This document shows, piece after piece, positions 56,337 to 64,000 of a DNA stretch of 64,000 nucleotides. The position numbers and the translations under genes were made by a program. The stretch comes from Gemmatimonadota bacterium (lineage in GTDB: Bacteria > Gemmatimonadota > Gemmatimonadetes > Longimicrobiales > Gaopeijiaceae). How positions within the stretch are numbered: position 1 is the first letter of the stretch; every line of letters starts with the position of its first letter. Location of the stretch: assembly GCA_041390125.1 (NCBI GenBank), contig JAWKQN010000019.1, positions 21,256 to 85,255 of the forward strand, in the 5' to 3' direction. The notes under the pieces are model-generated. The model was not told the origin of the DNA and searched no databases. It saw only the letters and a program-made list of their open reading frames with translations.

Positions 56337-57854
56337 TCACGGGGGGAGCGGGCGGTAGGCCAGCGCCTCCGTCACGTGCGGCGCATCGACGGCGTCCGCG
56401 TCGTCCAGATCGGCGATGGTGCGCGCGACCTTGAGGACCCGGTGATAGGCGCGCGCCGACAGCGCGAGGCGCTGGGCAGCCTCCAGGAGCAGCGCGCGGA
56501 CCGGAGGCGCCAGCCGCACGTGCCGCTCCAGGTCCGCGATGCCCATGTGCGCGTTGACCAACACGCGACCCTCCCGTTCGAAGCGCGCGCGCTGACGCGC
56601 CCGGGCGGTCGCGACCGCGGCCCGGGTGGTGGCCTCCGCGTCCGGCGCGGCCGCCTCCGCCAAGGCGCGCAGGTCCGCCCGCGGCACCCACAGGAAGAGG
56701 TCCATCCGGTCCAGCAAGGGTCCGGAGATCCGGCTGCGATAGCGGCGCACCGCCTCCTGCGAGCAGGGGCACGGCGTCGCGGTGGCCCCGCGCAATCCGC
56801 AGGGGCAGGGGTTCATGGCCGCCACCAACTGTACGCGGCTCGGGAAGCGCACGGACGCGCGGGCGCGGGCGATGAGGACCGACCCCTCCTCCAGCGGTTG
56901 GCGCAGGCTCTCCAGTGCGGGCCGCCGGAACTCGGGCAGCTCGTCCAGGAACAGCACGCCCCGGTGCGCCAGGCTCACCTCGCCCGGGCGGGGTGGGCGT
57001 CCCCCACCCACCAGTCCTGCCTCGCTGATGGAGTGATGGGGCGCGCGGAACGGGCGCCGCTCCAGCAGCGAGCCACCGGCCGGTAGCAGCCCTGCGGCCG
57101 AGTGCACGCGCGTCACCTCCACCGCCTCGCGTTCGGCGAGCGGAGGCAGGAGCGTCGGCAGAGCGCGCGCGAGGAGGGTCTTGCCCGCCCCCGGGGGTCC
57201 TTCGAGCAGCAGGTTGTGGGCGCCCGCCGCCGCGATCTCCAGCACCCGCTTGGCACGCGGCTGTCCCCGGATCTGTGCGAGCGCGCCCGCGCTGGGGGGA
57301 GGCCCGTTCCGGGGCGGCGGCGGTGGACGGTCGCCGAGCCGGCGCTCCCCGCGCAGGTGCGTGACGACCTCACGCAGGTGATCGGCGCCCAGCACCTCGA
57401 GGCCCGCGATGGCGGACGCCTCGCGTGCATTGGCGCGAGGGAGCACCAGGGTGCGTACCCGCTCATCCACGCAGAGCAGCGCGACCGACAGCGCGCCCCG
57501 GACCGGACGCAGCGACCCGTCCAATCCCAGCTCGGCCACGAAGACCGTATCCGCCAGGGACGCCACCGGCACGGCACCCGCCGCGGCCAGCAGCCCGAGC
57601 GCGATGGGCAGGTCGAACGCGCTCCCCTCCTTGGGCACGTCCGCCGGGGCCAGGTTGACGACGATGCGCCGGGGCGGGACCGCCCGATCGATGTGGGCGA
57701 GCGCCGACAGCACGCGATCACGGCCCTCACGCACGGCGCCGTGCGGCAGCCCCACCACCTGGAATCCGGGCAGACCGGGAGCGACGTCGACTTCGACGTC
57801 GACCCGATAGGCGTCGATGCCCAGCAGGGCGGCGGAGGAGAGTCGCGCGAGCAC
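56337..57854 (-). CDS. comM: YifB/ComM-family Mg-chelatase-like AAA+ ATPase
   Basis: A 505-residue ATPase with an N-terminal Lon-protease-like fold domain (GLPGFQVVGLPHGAVREGRDR, NLAPADVPKEGSAFDLPIAL). The AAA+ core has GPPGAGKTLLARALP (Walker A, near residue 220) and LFLDELPEFRRPALE (Walker B). The family Cys stretch NPCPCG and a C-terminal domain (SARAYHRVLKVARTIADL) follow. ComM promotes branch migration of heteroduplex DNA in natural transformation (family knowledge). The start is GTG at 57854. A strong hairpin lies in the 111 bp between it and the upstream barrel-like gene. Confidence 0.92.
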   Translation of the reverse strand: MLARLSSAALLGIDAYRVDVEVDVAPGLPGFQVVGLPHGAVREGRDRVLSALAHIDRAVPPRRIVVNLAPADVPKEGSAFDLPIALGLLAAAGAVPVASLADTVFVAELGLDGSLRPVRGALSVALLCVDERVRTLVLPRANAREASAIAGLEVLGADHLREVVTHLRGERRLGDRPPPPPRNGPPPSAGALAQIRGQPRAKRVLEIAAAGAHNLLLEGPPGAGKTLLARALPTLLPPLAEREAVEVTRVHSAAGLLPAGGSLLERRPFRAPHHSISEAGLVGGGRPPRPGEVSLAHRGVLFLDELPEFRRPALESLRQPLEEGSVLIARARASVRFPSRVQLVAAMNPCPCGLRGATATPCPCSQEAVRRYRSRISGPLLDRMDLFLWVPRADLRALAEAAAPDAEATTRAAVATARARQRARFEREGRVLVNAHMGIADLERHVRLAPPVRALLLEAAQRLALSARAYHRVLKVARTIADLDDADAVDAPHVTEALAYRPLPP

Positions 57855-57909
57855 GCCCGAGTCTCGCCGGGCAGAGGGGCGTCACCATGACGGGTTCGGC
57901 CGCACGACG

Positions 57910-57941
57910 ACGCGCCCCGGGGCCGAAGCCCCGGGGCGCGT
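57910..57941 (-). terminator. Perfect 14-bp hairpin after the 57966-58766 gene (terminator-like)
   Basis: ACGCGCCCCGGGGC and GCCCCGGGGCGCGT pair perfectly around a CGAA tetraloop, 24 nt after the stop codon. No U-run follows; size and position resemble the hairpins at 744-772 and 7954-7982. Confidence 0.55.
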
Positions 57942-57965
57942 GGAGGATCCGGGAGAGGACCGCCC

Positions 57966-58766
57966 TCAGCGGTGGCGGCGGGGACGCCGGCGCCGCTCCC
58001 GGCGCGGCCCGTCGTCTCCCCCGCCGAGCCCGATGGAGACCCCCACCTGGAAGGTGACCAGGTTGGCCTCGCTCAGCACCGGATACAGCGTGATCGAGCC
58101 GTCCGGGTTGTCGACGATGTCGCCTTCGGTCAGATACTCCGCGCGACCGTTCTCGTGATAGTTCGCGCTCAGGTCCAGGTAGACCGGGGTGCGACCATGC
58201 GAGACCTGCAGCTGCAGGCCGGCACGGCTCCTCCAGCCCCAGACGAGATCGTCGAAGTTCGTGGTGTCGAAGAGCCCGTCGTAGTCGTCCGGTCCGTTGA
58301 GGGACGACGAGGTGACGAAGTACGAGAGCCCCCGCCCCACCCCCACGTAGGGACGCACCGCGCCGAGGTCCACGCCCAGCTCCGCGCCCAGGTCCGCATA
58401 GAGGATGCTGTTCGTGGTGGTCAGGTCCGCGAGCACGCGACACCCCAACCGGTCGCTGATGCACACCTCCTGACGCTCGTGACCGTAGACGAGGAAGCCA
58501 CCGCCCACGCGCACGCGGAAGAGGCCGGCCGGATCCACGGCCCACGCCAGACCGGTGCCGAGGCCCCACCCGTCGTCGACGAACTGCGAGAACTCGCCCA
58601 CCGGGTCCCCGGCCACGAAGCCGAGGTCGAGGAAGAGCCGCGGATCGCTCCGCTCGTCGAAGCGCATCTCGCGTCCATACCGCTGCGCCTCGGCGGGAGC
58701 CGCGCTGGCCAGCACCAGCACCACCAGCCCCACCGCGCATCCCGCACCCAGCCTTCGCGCCTTCAT
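57966..58766 (-). CDS. Exported outer-membrane beta-barrel-like protein
   Basis: A 266-residue protein with a signal peptide (about 1-26, ending AAPAEAQ) and repeated amphipathic strands (LFLDLGFVAGDPVG, LFRVRVGGGFLVYG, AVRPYVGVGRGLSYFV, VYLDLSANYHENG). The last strand, LVTFQVGVSIGLGG, is followed by a very basic RRERRRRPRRHR tail. Two Cys (EVCISDRLGCRV) may bond. This resembles OmpA/OmpW-like barrels; the function is unknown. ATG at 58766 has GAGGAGG 4 nt upstream. It is divergent from padR. Confidence 0.65.
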   Translation of the reverse strand: MKARRLGAGCAVGLVVLVLASAAPAEAQRYGREMRFDERSDPRLFLDLGFVAGDPVGEFSQFVDDGWGLGTGLAWAVDPAGLFRVRVGGGFLVYGHERQEVCISDRLGCRVLADLTTTNSILYADLGAELGVDLGAVRPYVGVGRGLSYFVTSSSLNGPDDYDGLFDTTNFDDLVWGWRSRAGLQLQVSHGRTPVYLDLSANYHENGRAEYLTEGDIVDNPDGSITLYPVLSEANLVTFQVGVSIGLGGGDDGPRRERRRRPRRHR

Positions 58767-58988
58767 CGTCCCTCCTCGCCCGTGGTCGCTGCGTCCTGCA
58801 CCGCCCCGGGGGCAACCGCCGTGCCCTAGCGGGGCGGACCTCGAGAACGCGGCGTCCTGGCTGGGGTTGGGGCCGGCCGTCCCCTCCTGCCCCGGAGCGG
58901 CGCTGTCCACTTCCGCGGGACGTCCCCACCGGCACCCGTCCTCCGGGGAGGACACTGAAAGCCGGTCGCCCGATGGACGCTTTCCCTG

Positions 58989-59010
58989 CTGACATAAGCA
59001 GCTTATAGTA
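58989..59010 (+). promoter_or_regulatory. Probable padR promoter and operator
   Basis: ATAAGC and GCTTAT form a palindrome with a 1-nt centre (58994-59006), overlapping a good -10 hexamer TATAGT (59004-59009). This suits autoregulation by PadR. The -35 match (TTTCCC at 17 bp) is poor. The 275-bp region to the divergent barrel gene holds no other clear element. Confidence 0.45.
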
Positions 59011-59041
59011 AGCCGGTACACCGAGCCCGCTGGAGGACCGC

Positions 59042-59389
59042 ATGACCGACATCGACGCCTCGACCCTGTACGGCACCCTCAACCTGCTGCTCCTGCAGGC
59101 GCTCGAGCATGAGCCGGGGCACGGCCTCGAGATCCAGCGGCGCATCGAGCGGCTCTCGGAGGCGGCCCTCAACGTGGAGGAGGGTGCCCTGTATCCTGGG
59201 CTGCGCCGGCTCGAACGCGACGGGCTGGTGACCTCCGAGTGGGGGATCTCCGACGCGCGTCGGCGCGCGCGCTTCTACCAGATCACGCGGAAGGGTCGGG
59301 CGCGGCTGGCGCGCGAGCGGGCGAGCTGGCTGGACACGGTGCGGGCCGTCGGGCGGGTGCTGCGCATCCGCCCGGAGGAGGTGGGCTGA
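59042..59389 (+). CDS. PadR-family transcriptional regulator
   Basis: A 115-residue winged-helix repressor with the PadR signature (LYGTLNLLLLQALEHEPGHG), EEGALYPGLRRLERDGLV for the DNA-reading helix and wing, and YQITRKGRARL. GGAGG lies 5 nt before the ATG. The stop is coupled (TGATG) to the ABC permease gene, the usual PadR-ADOP pair, so it likely represses that operon through the palindrome at 58994-59006. Confidence 0.93.
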   Translation: MTDIDASTLYGTLNLLLLQALEHEPGHGLEIQRRIERLSEAALNVEEGALYPGLRRLERDGLVTSEWGISDARRRARFYQITRKGRARLARERASWLDTVRAVGRVLRIRPEEVG

Positions 59390-62052
59390 TGTCCGGGCGG
59401 AAGCCGCACCCCACCCCCCTTGCGAACGAGGACGAGGGCTCGGCGCGCGACATCGACGAAGAGCTGACCTTCCACATCGAAGGCCGGGCCCGCGAGTGGA
59501 TGGCCTCCGGCGTGCCCCGCGACGAGGCCTTCCGCCGCGCGCGCGCCGCATTCGGGGACCTCGAACGGATCCGCACCGAGATGCGGGCCGTCGACGCGGA
59601 GTCCCGGCGACTCCGGGGGCGTCGCGACCGCCTGCGCGACCTCCTGCGCGACGTTCGCCTCGCGAGCCGTCGGCTCGTCGGGCAGCCGGCGCACAGCGCG
59701 GTCGCGATCGGCACCCTGGCGCTCGGCATCGGCGCCAGTGTGGCCATGTTCACGGTCCTGGACGCGGTCGTGCTCCGTCCCCTGCCCTGGCCGGCTCCGG
59801 ACCGGCTGGTCCAGCTCTGGCCTCGCCTCAACCACAACATCACGCTCTCCCGGCTCGTGGGCGACGGCGTTCCCTCCGTGGAGGCCTACACGGGCCTGTC
59901 GCGCTGGGGACTGACCTGGACCGGCGGCGACGAGGCCCGCGTGCTGGACGCACTGGCCGTGGACGCAGGCTACTTCGACGTGTTCGGTGCACAGGTGGAG
60001 CGCGGACGCAGCTTCACCCGCGCCGACACCGACCCCGACCGCTCCGACGTGGTGATCGTCTCGCACGCCTTCTGGGCCTCCAGGCTGGGGAGCGATCCGG
60101 ACGTGATCGGACGCCGCCTCCAGCTCGACGGATACCTCCACCCCACGCGCACGATCGTCGGTGTGATGGACGCCGGCCATCGCCCGCTCGGGCGCGCGGC
60201 AGACGTGTGGGTGCCGCTGCATGTGCCTCCGGGGCGCGACTTCGCCTCCGACAGCACGTGGTACGTGAACTCGGTCGTCGCGCGCATGCGTCCCGACGCT
60301 TCGGTGGATCAGGCCGACGCGGAGGTCCGCGCGGCCGCGCGCCGCATCGCCGACCTGTGGCCCGGTCGCCTGGACGCGGAGACCGTGCAGCGTGCGGGCG
60401 CGGTCGGGATCCTCACGGCGGTCATCGGCGACGTGCGCGGCACGTTGTGGACCCTGCTCGGCGCGGTCGGCCTGGTGCTGCTGATCGCCTGTGCCAACGT
60501 GGCCAACCTGCTGCTCGCGCGCGCTGCCTCGAGGCAGGGGGATCGTGCGATCCGCGCCGCGCTCGGCGCCACGCGGGCGCGTCTGCTGCGCGAGCACCTG
60601 ATCGAGAGCGCATTGTTGGCCGGCGTCGCCTGCGCCGCGGGCGCGGCGCTCGCGCAGGTGGCGCTCCGCCTGCTCGCACTGCCGGAGTCCTCCGGCCTGC
60701 CGCGTCTGGACGGTGCAGGCCCGTCGGTCGATATGCGCGCGCTGGGCTTCGCCGTCACCACGAGCGCCGCCTGCGTCCTCGTGTTCGGGCTGTTGCCGGC
60801 CCTGCGCGCGTCCGACCTCGAGCGCACGCCGAACCTGCGCGAGGGCGGTCGGGCCCGCACGAGAGGTCCGGCACTGCATCGCGCCAACCGGATGCTGCTG
60901 GCCGGGGAGGTCGCGCTGGCGATGGTGCTGGTGACGGGGGCGGGCCTCATGGTGTCGAGCTTCGTGGCGCTGCGTGCGGTGGAGCCGGGCCTGGACGCGA
61001 GCGACGTGTTGAGCGTGCGGATCGTACCGGCCGAGGACCGGTTCGCAGCGGACCGTGCGCTCGGCCTGTGGAAGGACCTGGAGGCACGTGTCGCCGCGCT
61101 CCCGGGCGTGAGCGGAGTGGGCAGCATCCAGCTCGAGCCCTTCACCGACGGCAACTGGGGATTCCCGTACCTCGCCGAAGGGCACGCACCCCCGGCGGAC
61201 GGCCCGCTCCCCGTCGCGAACTTCCGGGTGGTGACGCCGGGCTACTTCGAGGCGGTCGACTTGCCGGTACGCGCGGGGCGCGCGCTCACGGACGCCGATC
61301 GCGCAGGCACGGCCGGCGCCATGGTCATCAACGCGCGTATGGCGGAGCGGCTGTGGCCGGACTCCGACCCCGTGGGACGGGAGATCCGCCTCTTCGGGGA
61401 CGTCTCCTACCGGGTCGTCGGCGTCGTCGGTGACGTGCACCAGCACGCGCTCGACCGGGATCCCGAGCCCGAGATGTACGTGGCGCATGCGCAGTACGGG
61501 ACACCGGGTCCGCTGGTCTCGATGGCGCTGATGGTGGAGACGGACGATCCCGCCCGCCTCACCGGACCGGTGCGGGACGTCGTGCGGCAGATCGATCCCG
61601 ACATCCCGGTCCCATCCCTGCGACCGCTCACCGAGGCGCTCGACGCGTCGATGTCGCGGCGGCGCTTCTACGCGCTGCTGCTGGCGGGCTTCGGCGGGCT
61701 GGCCCTGCTGCTGGGTGGTCTCGGCGTCTACGGCGTGATGTCGTACCTCGTGGGCGCGCGCCTCCCCGACTTCGGCGTGCGGCTCGCCCTGGGCGCCGCG
61801 CCCGCGGACGTCCGCCGGGAGGCGCTCCGGTCGGGTCTGGTCCCGACGGCGTGGGGGCTGGCCCTGGGGACCCTCCTGGCGCTTGCGTCCACCCGGCTCC
61901 TCCGCGCCGCGCTGTACGGTGTCTCCCCCCTGCACCTCCCCACCTACGTGACGGTCGCCACGGTCCTGGTCGGCGTCGCATCGCTCGCGTGCTGGGCTCC
62001 CGCCCGGCGCGCGGCCCGTGTCGATCCCGTGCGCGTGCTCGGCGCCGAGTAG
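59389..62052 (+). CDS. ADOP-family ABC transporter permease (FtsX/MacB-type) with N-terminal prefix domain
   Basis: An 887-residue permease. Residues 1-70 form the prefix domain found in PadR-linked permeases (DIDEELTFHIEGRAREWMASG, then AFGDLERIRTEMR). Two tandem FtsX/MacB units follow, each with a periplasmic domain and helices: first helix near 100-125 (HSAVAIGTLALGIGASVAMF), a central set near 370-480, and the last set near 750-880. The matching ATPase is not next to it, as usual for ADOP. The substrate is unknown. It is coupled to padR by TGATG. Confidence 0.92.
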   Translation: MSGRKPHPTPLANEDEGSARDIDEELTFHIEGRAREWMASGVPRDEAFRRARAAFGDLERIRTEMRAVDAESRRLRGRRDRLRDLLRDVRLASRRLVGQPAHSAVAIGTLALGIGASVAMFTVLDAVVLRPLPWPAPDRLVQLWPRLNHNITLSRLVGDGVPSVEAYTGLSRWGLTWTGGDEARVLDALAVDAGYFDVFGAQVERGRSFTRADTDPDRSDVVIVSHAFWASRLGSDPDVIGRRLQLDGYLHPTRTIVGVMDAGHRPLGRAADVWVPLHVPPGRDFASDSTWYVNSVVARMRPDASVDQADAEVRAAARRIADLWPGRLDAETVQRAGAVGILTAVIGDVRGTLWTLLGAVGLVLLIACANVANLLLARAASRQGDRAIRAALGATRARLLREHLIESALLAGVACAAGAALAQVALRLLALPESSGLPRLDGAGPSVDMRALGFAVTTSAACVLVFGLLPALRASDLERTPNLREGGRARTRGPALHRANRMLLAGEVALAMVLVTGAGLMVSSFVALRAVEPGLDASDVLSVRIVPAEDRFAADRALGLWKDLEARVAALPGVSGVGSIQLEPFTDGNWGFPYLAEGHAPPADGPLPVANFRVVTPGYFEAVDLPVRAGRALTDADRAGTAGAMVINARMAERLWPDSDPVGREIRLFGDVSYRVVGVVGDVHQHALDRDPEPEMYVAHAQYGTPGPLVSMALMVETDDPARLTGPVRDVVRQIDPDIPVPSLRPLTEALDASMSRRRFYALLLAGFGGLALLLGGLGVYGVMSYLVGARLPDFGVRLALGAAPADVRREALRSGLVPTAWGLALGTLLALASTRLLRAALYGVSPLHLPTYVTVATVLVGVASLACWAPARRAARVDPVRVLGAE

Positions 62053-62074
62053 GCACCGGCAGGCGTGGCCGGGC

Positions 62075-62100
62075 GGGCGTGTCACCCTTCTCGCACGCCC
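62075..62100 (+). terminator. Possible terminator after the ADOP permease gene
   Basis: GGGCGTG (62075-62081) and CACGCCC (62094-62100) can pair around a 12-nt loop, 23 nt after the stop. There is no T-run. Confidence 0.3.
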
Positions 62101-62113
62101 GGCGGCGTCCACG

Positions 62114-62142
62114 TTGCCGAGGTCCCACCCTCTCGTTATCTC
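62114..62142 (+). promoter_or_regulatory. Possible promoter of the pnt operon
   Basis: TTGCCG (62114-62119) and TATCTC (62137-62142) are 17 bp apart, about 50 nt before the pntAA ATG. Both hexamers are partial matches. Confidence 0.35.
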
Positions 62143-62192
62143 CGTAGCGCTTCCTGAACCCTGGACGCCCCGAAGCGGACCCGGGAGGGCCG

Positions 62193-63347
62193 ATGAGGAT
62201 CGCCGTACCGCGAGAGACGCAGGCCGGTGAGCGCCGGGTGGCGCTCGCACCCGAAGCCTGTGGCAAGCTGGTGAAGAAGGGGCACGAGATCGTCGTGGAG
62301 ACCGGTGCCGGAGCCGACGCCGGGTTCCCCGACCCGGTCTACGAGGCGGCCGGCGCGACCGTCGTGCCCCGCTCGCCGACCTGGTTGGAGGGCGCCGACG
62401 CGGTGGTGCGCGTACAGCCCCCCGAGGACGAATCGGATACGCCGGAGGGTTCGGTGCTGATCGCCTTCCTCAGCCCGATGACCCGACCCGACCTGCTGGA
62501 GCGGCTGGCCCGCCGGCGCGTCACGGCCTTCGCCATGGAGGCCGTGCCCCGGATCACGCGCGCACAGAAGATGGACGCGCTCTCCTCCCAGGCGACCGTG
62601 GCGGGCTACCGCGCGGTGCTCATCGCGGCACAGGAGCTTCCGCGCTTCCTGCCCATGTTCATGACGGCGGCGGGAACCGTGCCTCCGGCCAAGGCGCTGA
62701 TCCTCGGCGCCGGCGTGGCCGGGCTGCAGGCCATCGCCACCGCCCGGCGCCTGGGGGCGGTGGTGTCCGCCTTCGACGTGCGACCCGCGGTGAAGGAGCA
62801 GGTGCAGAGCCTCGGGGCGACCTTCCTCGAAGCCGAGCTCGACCACAGCGCGGAGACGGCCGGCGGCTACGCCCGCGCGCTCAGCGATGAAGAGCACCAA
62901 CGCGAGCTGGAGCTGATCGGGGGGGCGCTGCCGGACATGGACGTCGTGATCACCACGGCACAGATCCCGGGCAAGCCCGCGCCGCGCCTCATCACGCGCG
63001 CGATGGTGGAGACCATGCGTCCCGGCGCCGTGATCGTCGATCTGGCGTCGGAGAGCGGGGGCAACTGCGAGGTCACACGTTCCGGTGAGCGGGTGGTCCA
63101 TCACGGGGTGACCGTCCTGGGCCCCGTGAACCTGCCGGCCTCCCTCCCCTACGACGCGAGCCAGATGTACGGCCGCAACGTCCAGGCCTTCCTCGAGCAC
63201 CTGAGCGCCGACGGCGCGCTCCATCTCGATTTCGAGGACGAGATCACGAAGGGCGCCTGCGTCACGCACGCCGGCGAGATCCGTTTCGGCCCCGCCCGAC
63301 AGGCGCTCGGCCTGTCGCCGCTCACCGCCCCCGCCACGTCCCAGTGA
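62193..63347 (+). CDS. pntAA: NAD(P) transhydrogenase subunit alpha part 1 (PntAA)
   Basis: The NAD(H)-binding dI component of proton-translocating transhydrogenase, 384 residues. It has an N-terminal IAVPRETQAGERRVALAPE, the SSQATVAGYRAVLIAA stretch, the Rossmann motif ILGAGVAGLQAIATARRLGA and the mobile-loop region up to YDASQMYGRN. Alanine dehydrogenase shares this fold, but the next two genes fix the assignment. The membrane part is on a separate gene, as in Rhodospirillum. Confidence 0.93.
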   Translation: MRIAVPRETQAGERRVALAPEACGKLVKKGHEIVVETGAGADAGFPDPVYEAAGATVVPRSPTWLEGADAVVRVQPPEDESDTPEGSVLIAFLSPMTRPDLLERLARRRVTAFAMEAVPRITRAQKMDALSSQATVAGYRAVLIAAQELPRFLPMFMTAAGTVPPAKALILGAGVAGLQAIATARRLGAVVSAFDVRPAVKEQVQSLGATFLEAELDHSAETAGGYARALSDEEHQRELELIGGALPDMDVVITTAQIPGKPAPRLITRAMVETMRPGAVIVDLASESGGNCEVTRSGERVVHHGVTVLGPVNLPASLPYDASQMYGRNVQAFLEHLSADGALHLDFEDEITKGACVTHAGEIRFGPARQALGLSPLTAPATSQ

Positions 63348-63353
63348 GGTGAC

Positions 63354-63632
63354 ATGGGTCCTCTGCTGATCGGTCTCTACGTCTTCGTGCTGGCCATGCT
63401 GGTCGGCTTCGAGGTGATCACCAAGGTGCCGCCGACGCTCCACACGCCTCTCATGTCCGGCGCCAACGCCATCTCGGGCATCACGCTCATCGGCGCGCTC
63501 GCCGTCGCCTCCACCGCCGACTCGCCGCTGCTGACGGGCCTGGCGGTCGCGGCGATCGTCATGGCCACGATCAACGTCGTGGGTGGCTTCATGGTGACGG
63601 ATCGCATGCTCCAGATGTTCAAGCGGCGGTAG
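63354..63632 (+). CDS. pntAB: NAD(P) transhydrogenase subunit alpha part 2 (PntAB)
   Basis: A 92-residue membrane subunit with about three helices (LIGLYVFVLAMLVGFEVI, then HTPLMSGANAISGITLIGAL, later IVMATINVVGGFMVTDRML). It forms part of the proton channel with PntB. It starts 6 bp after pntAA. Confidence 0.92.
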   Translation: MGPLLIGLYVFVLAMLVGFEVITKVPPTLHTPLMSGANAISGITLIGALAVASTADSPLLTGLAVAAIVMATINVVGGFMVTDRMLQMFKRR

Positions 63633-63638
63633 GCGGAC

Positions 63639-64000
63639 ATGGACAAGACCACTCTCGTCGAGGTCGCGTACCTCGTCTCCGCGACGCTCTTCGTCTTCGG
63701 TCTCAAACGCCTGGGCTCCCCGGCCACGGCCCGCCGCGGCAATCAGCTGGCCTCCCTGGCCATGCTGGTGGCTGTGGTGGCCGCCGTCATCGAGCATCAG
63801 ATCCTCAACTGGGGCATGGTGGGGCTGGGGCTCATCCTCGGCTCCCTGGTGGGCGCCGTGCTGGCCCGCCGCGTCCAGATGACCTCCATGCCCGAGCTGG
63901 TCGGCATCTTCAACGGGTTGGGTGGGGGCGCCTCGGCCGTCGTGGCGGCCGCCGAGTTCGTGCGTCTCAGCGTGGCACCGTCCGGCCTGCCTGGCATGGA
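63639..64000 (+). CDS. pntB: NAD(P) transhydrogenase subunit beta (PntB), N-terminal part, cut by window end
   Basis: The first 120 residues of PntB: several membrane helices (VEVAYLVSATLFVFGLKRLG, LASLAMLVAVVAAVIE) and the family stretch MPELVGIFNGLGGGASAVVA. The C-terminal NADP-binding domain lies past base 64000. ATG at 63639 is 6 bp after the pntAB stop. With pntAA and pntAB it uses the proton gradient to reduce NADP with NADH. Confidence 0.92.
   Translation, partial: MDKTTLVEVAYLVSATLFVFGLKRLGSPATARRGNQLASLAMLVAVVAAVIEHQILNWGMVGLGLILGSLVGAVLARRVQMTSMPELVGIFNGLGGGASAVVAAAEFVRLSVAPSGLPGM

Noticed and set aside
59275..62250. Long minus-strand open frame opposite the ADOP permease
   Set aside because: Low-complexity His/Gln/Arg-rich translation, antisense to a clear permease; an artefact of GC-rich codon use.

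Overview
The window is chromosomal DNA with very high GC, densely coded on both strands and full of TGATG, ATGA and GTGA start/stop overlaps. The gene set suggests a diderm bacterium, most plausibly Gemmatimonadota or a close relative. It includes exported beta-barrel-like proteins, an ECF sigma factor paired with a Ser/Thr kinase-TPR protein, a PadR regulator fused by overlap to an ADOP-type ABC permease, MurA with Asp in place of the fosfomycin-target Cys, an alternative GlmU-like protein and a split PntAA/PntAB transhydrogenase. The phylum is inferred from gene content only. I see no tRNA, rRNA, CRISPR array, insertion sequence or integrase, and no gene-free stretch longer than about 300 bases.

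Layout. 1-1145: pnp (cut by the window edge) and rpsO with their promoter and an intercistronic hairpin. About 1.2-18.7 kb: an accessory block. It holds a patatin-like phospholipase and a SLOG-like nucleotide-sensor gene on the plus strand. Facing them is a long minus-strand series: ECF sigma, kinase-TPR, second kinase, PP2C phosphatase, FHA adaptor, protease-FHA, two exported barrel-like proteins and a 1310-residue DUF4062/STAND/TPR NTPase. A DUF432-MscS pair closes the block. 18.7-26.4 kb: the core operon rimP-nusA-ylxQ-infB-DUF503-rbfA-truB-ribF, with a promoter and a leader terminator. In many bacteria ribF is followed directly by rpsO-pnp, so the block appears to have split that cluster.

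26.4-39.8 kb: murA, a DUF948-like gene plus a zinc phospholipase C-like gene, pcrA, a histidine kinase, serS, a lipoprotein, then a response regulator, a mannose-1-phosphate guanylyltransferase, a GlmU-like protein, an MBL-fold hydrolase and cysK. 39.9-48.0 kb: the translation and envelope operon rplM-rpsI-rpsB-tsf-pyrH-frr-uppS-cdsA-dxr-rseP. 48.1-57.9 kb: a primary-type sigma factor, lepB, an aldehyde dehydrogenase, a metzincin, an NtrC-type regulator with a membrane partner, thpR, a DMT exporter and a YifB/ComM ATPase. 57.9-64.0 kb: a barrel-like protein, PadR-ADOP permease, and pntAA-pntAB-pntB (cut by the window end).

The candidate novel system is the accessory block. It combines a complete phosphorylation relay (two kinases, a phosphatase, two FHA readers, one of them on a membrane-spanning protease) with a STAND signalling NTPase and a convergent patatin-SLOG pair. 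This looks like an envelope-stress or conflict (defence-like) module. That role is inference; the domain content and gene order are seen directly.
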